Notes under the pieces: generated by a model | What the model was told of the DNA's origin: nothing | Seen by the model: only the letters and a program-made list of their open reading frames with translations | Database searches by the model: none | Assembly (NCBI GenBank): GCA_000727475.1 | Contig: KL647318.1 | Span: forward strand, 594,032-658,031 | From: Sarcocystis neurona | Lineage: Eukaryota; Apicomplexa; Conoidasida; Eucoccidiorida; Sarcocystidae | Reading direction: 5' to 3' | Length of the DNA: 64,000 nt | Part shown: piece by piece, positions 61,625-64,000 of the stretch | Layout: the number at the start of each line of letters is the position of its first letter | How positions within the stretch are numbered: the first letter of the stretch is position 1 | Program-made: the position numbers and the translations under genes

Positions 61625-62735
61625 GTAAGAGTCAGTATCCGTGTATGTTGTATATGTGTGCAGAATGTATATGTAAAATATATACATATATGTAGGGCGT
61701 CGTGCAAGTGCATGTGTGAAGTGTAAAACATACCCACCTGTGACTCTTCACCGAGCGTGACACACGGAAAAGCAGGTGCGACGTGCTGTACGAGTTACGT
61801 ACGAATGAATATATAGATATATACTATATAGTGTATCCTCCTCTCTCTATGTGTATATATACATATAGACCCCTATGTCGAGGATATGTGTGTACATTAT
61901 ATAACGTATATAGCAGCAGCATTAACATTACTGCATACCCCCGTACACGCTGAACTCCCGTATGTGCAGGTAATAACACTCCATACCTACAGGTTGCCCC
62001 TCTATATGTGTGTGTGTATATGGAGTACACGTTGGTGCTCGTGTATATAGATTTTGACATTTTAGTGAAGTTCCTTCGCCTGGGGGTTGATGGCGGAGCT
62101 CGCCTACTTTTTTTGCTGCGGACAGGTATCCCGTGTTGTCTGTCCGTCTCCGCTTCTGCCCGTGTCTTTGCTGCCATACCGTCTAAGTCTATACCTGCAT
62201 AGCTACGTAAACCCTGTGTATTTCCCACTTATATATATATATGTATCAAGATGTATATATGTATACGCGTAGACTAATGGATGTACTTGTAGACATACAT
62301 GTGTAATCAGTGAGGCTCGTCTTCCCGCTGCCCTATGTGTCTCCCCCTCTCAATCTCTAAAGATGTATATGTATACACATATATTCCCTGTACATGCTTG
62401 TAGACATACATGTGTAATGTGTGTAGCTCGTCTTCCCCCTCCCGTACGTATCTCTCCCCCTCCACACATATACGTGTATAAAGATGCGTATGCATGCACG
62501 CAGATTTGTGTATATACACGTCTGTATACACACAAGACGTATGTGTATCATGTATGTAGCTCCTCTACGTCCTCCCCATACAAACACATATATAAGTAGG
62601 TGAATAGAGGCATGTACGAGTGTGCGACGGGCACGTATTTCTTTCGTGAGTCCTCCGGCCCAGACTCGCGTGGTCCTACACTAGTGAGGCTGCGAGCCAC
62701 GTATATTCCACTTCGCCTGTCCCTGCCCGTGGGAA

Positions 62736-62755
62736 GTGTGTGTGTGTGTGTGTGT
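62736..62755. repeat. GT dinucleotide microsatellite
   Basis: Ten GT units in the repeat-rich stretch at the right end. Confidence 0.95.
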
Positions 62756-63039
62756 CTCTTTATGTAGGCTGCCCGTATTTGATGGCTGTGTGTGTCGGCA
62801 GCGTAGAAGTGCCCCTGCACAGATCTAACCCGTGCACATCTTTATATCATATGCCCCATACACACCTGTACACATCCGTACGGAGATATCCATACATACA
62901 TATGTATGTGTGACCATGTCTCCATATATATATATATAGATGTACATAGATAGTACGACTATACACATGTGAGGTGTACGCGTGTTCACCGTTACATATA
63001 CGACAACATACGCATTAAGTCTTCGTATATAGATATACG

Positions 63040-63060
63040 TATATATATATATATATATAT
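63040..63060. repeat. TA dinucleotide microsatellite
   Basis: About ten TA units in the repeat-rich stretch at the right end. Confidence 0.95.
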
Positions 63061-64000
63061 GTGCGTATATATCTGTACAGTTGGAGATATACATGCATGC
63101 AGGCCCCGGCGTCACGGCTACTCGTGGTGCGTGCGTTTCTTCAGCAGAGAGGATGTGCACGTGTGCGCATATTTTTGTGGATACGTCTATAGCAGACTTT
63201 TATAGAAAGGGACGGAGACTGTCACAAAGATGGAGAGTACGGAAAAGACGTAGGAGAACAGATATGTATAGTATCACGTATTACCTCGAATGTGCGTGTC
63301 TCGGGGACACATATGTACATCTCTAGATACATACGAGAGACGAGACACGGGCGGAGACGCAGAATTTGGTCTTCAGTTCAACTTGCACGGCTGTCGCTGT
63401 GTCTCTGTCTCTGGTGCATGCGGTCCTACGCAGCCGTGCACGTCTTTGGGCGCAGGAGGACGTTTGCGTCCGTCCACATTTATATGATATGTATGTAGAT
63501 CTGTAAGTGTGGGGACGTCCACGGGAGAGAGTGTAGGGGAACGTGTTTTTCGTTTCCGAGCTGTCACTTGTTTTTGTGTGTCTGTGAATGTGTGTAGTTC
63601 GCTCTCTCTGTATATCTTTTTGCGTGCATATGCGCGTGTGTGGCTGCTCTAGGCACGCCGTGGAAGAGTGTGTATATGTATGTGTGGGCCACATATACCT
63701 GCATGCATGTGTGGCTGCAAGTGCCACGGTGTGTCTATACGAATGTGCGTGTCTGCGGGCCCGCGGGCACGCATGCAACTCAACACACGCCTATATGTGT
63801 AATACGACTCAGTGTATTATTATGCCTATGCATGTATATGTGTGTTTGTCTCTGCACGTCTCTTCATATATCGGGTGGACGTATATCAGACGTGTGGATA
63901 AGAACAGCATATATTCTCTCTGTCTCTGTGCGCCTGTGTCTCCCCACGCATGCACACCACGCTCTGGAAGTCCGTATGGAGAGCCCTGTGCAGCTACGTG

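Larger units (their letters stand above)
61625..64000. other. Microsatellite-rich DNA, probably the next ABC-gene intron
   Basis: Dense TA/TACATA/TG words and several pure runs (62736-62755 GT, 63040-63060 TA). The open frames are Ile/Tyr/His/Thr-rich products of these repeats and are not credited as genes. Confidence 0.55.

Noticed and set aside
62300..63800. Several frames of 60-150 codons rich in Tyr, Ile, His, Thr and Val
   Set aside because: They are translations of TA/TACATA/TG repeats without splice support.

Overview
The window looks like nuclear DNA of a coccidian apicomplexan, most likely Eimeria or a close relative such as Cyclospora. The evidence is runs of Gln, Ala and Ser coded by CAG/GCA/GCT-type triplets, large intron-free low-complexity ORFs next to intron-dense genes, GT..AG introns with pyrimidine tracts, and many TA and TG microsatellites. 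The genus is an inference. No bacterial-style operon, ribosomal RNA, tRNA or CRISPR array was recognised. All gene models were made by eye from open frames, splice signals and intron phase; none was checked against a database.

Left part (1-31 kb). Repeat-poor DNA with short exons on both strands. The best models are a 4-exon membrane protein on the minus strand (3203-4362), a minus-strand gene at 15.2-16.2 kb, two joined plus-strand exons at 17.4-18.3 kb, and a many-exon plus-strand gene at 18.5-25.6 kb. That last gene has a leader, Cys-rich ectodomain exons (one resembling a thrombospondin type 1 repeat), one membrane span and a cytoplasmic tail. Several further single-exon candidates are listed at low confidence. 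From 25.6 to 31.5 kb I see almost nothing convincing.

Middle (31.5-52 kb). A 1809-codon uninterrupted ORF (31565-36994) encodes a low-complexity protein with a hydrophobic N-terminal leader and a few ordinary-looking islands. It is followed by about 3.5 kb of mostly non-coding DNA. On the minus strand, 44241-40576 is a two-exon gene for a molybdopterin synthase catalytic subunit (MoaE/MOCS2B type). Joining the exons restores the MoaE core with its conserved residues, but the domain is split by an insert of about 190 residues and followed by a long Ser-rich tail. The intron contains a 102-bp tandem duplication.

Right part (52-64 kb). A large gene starts with an 837-codon low-complexity ORF (initiator ATG at 52346) and runs off the window. 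Exons near 58.7-59.0 kb and at 61.5 kb join in phase to give the start of an ABC transporter membrane domain of the ABCB6/HMT1 half-transporter type. Its long introns are packed with TA/TG/TACATA repeats. The nucleotide-binding domain is not in the window.
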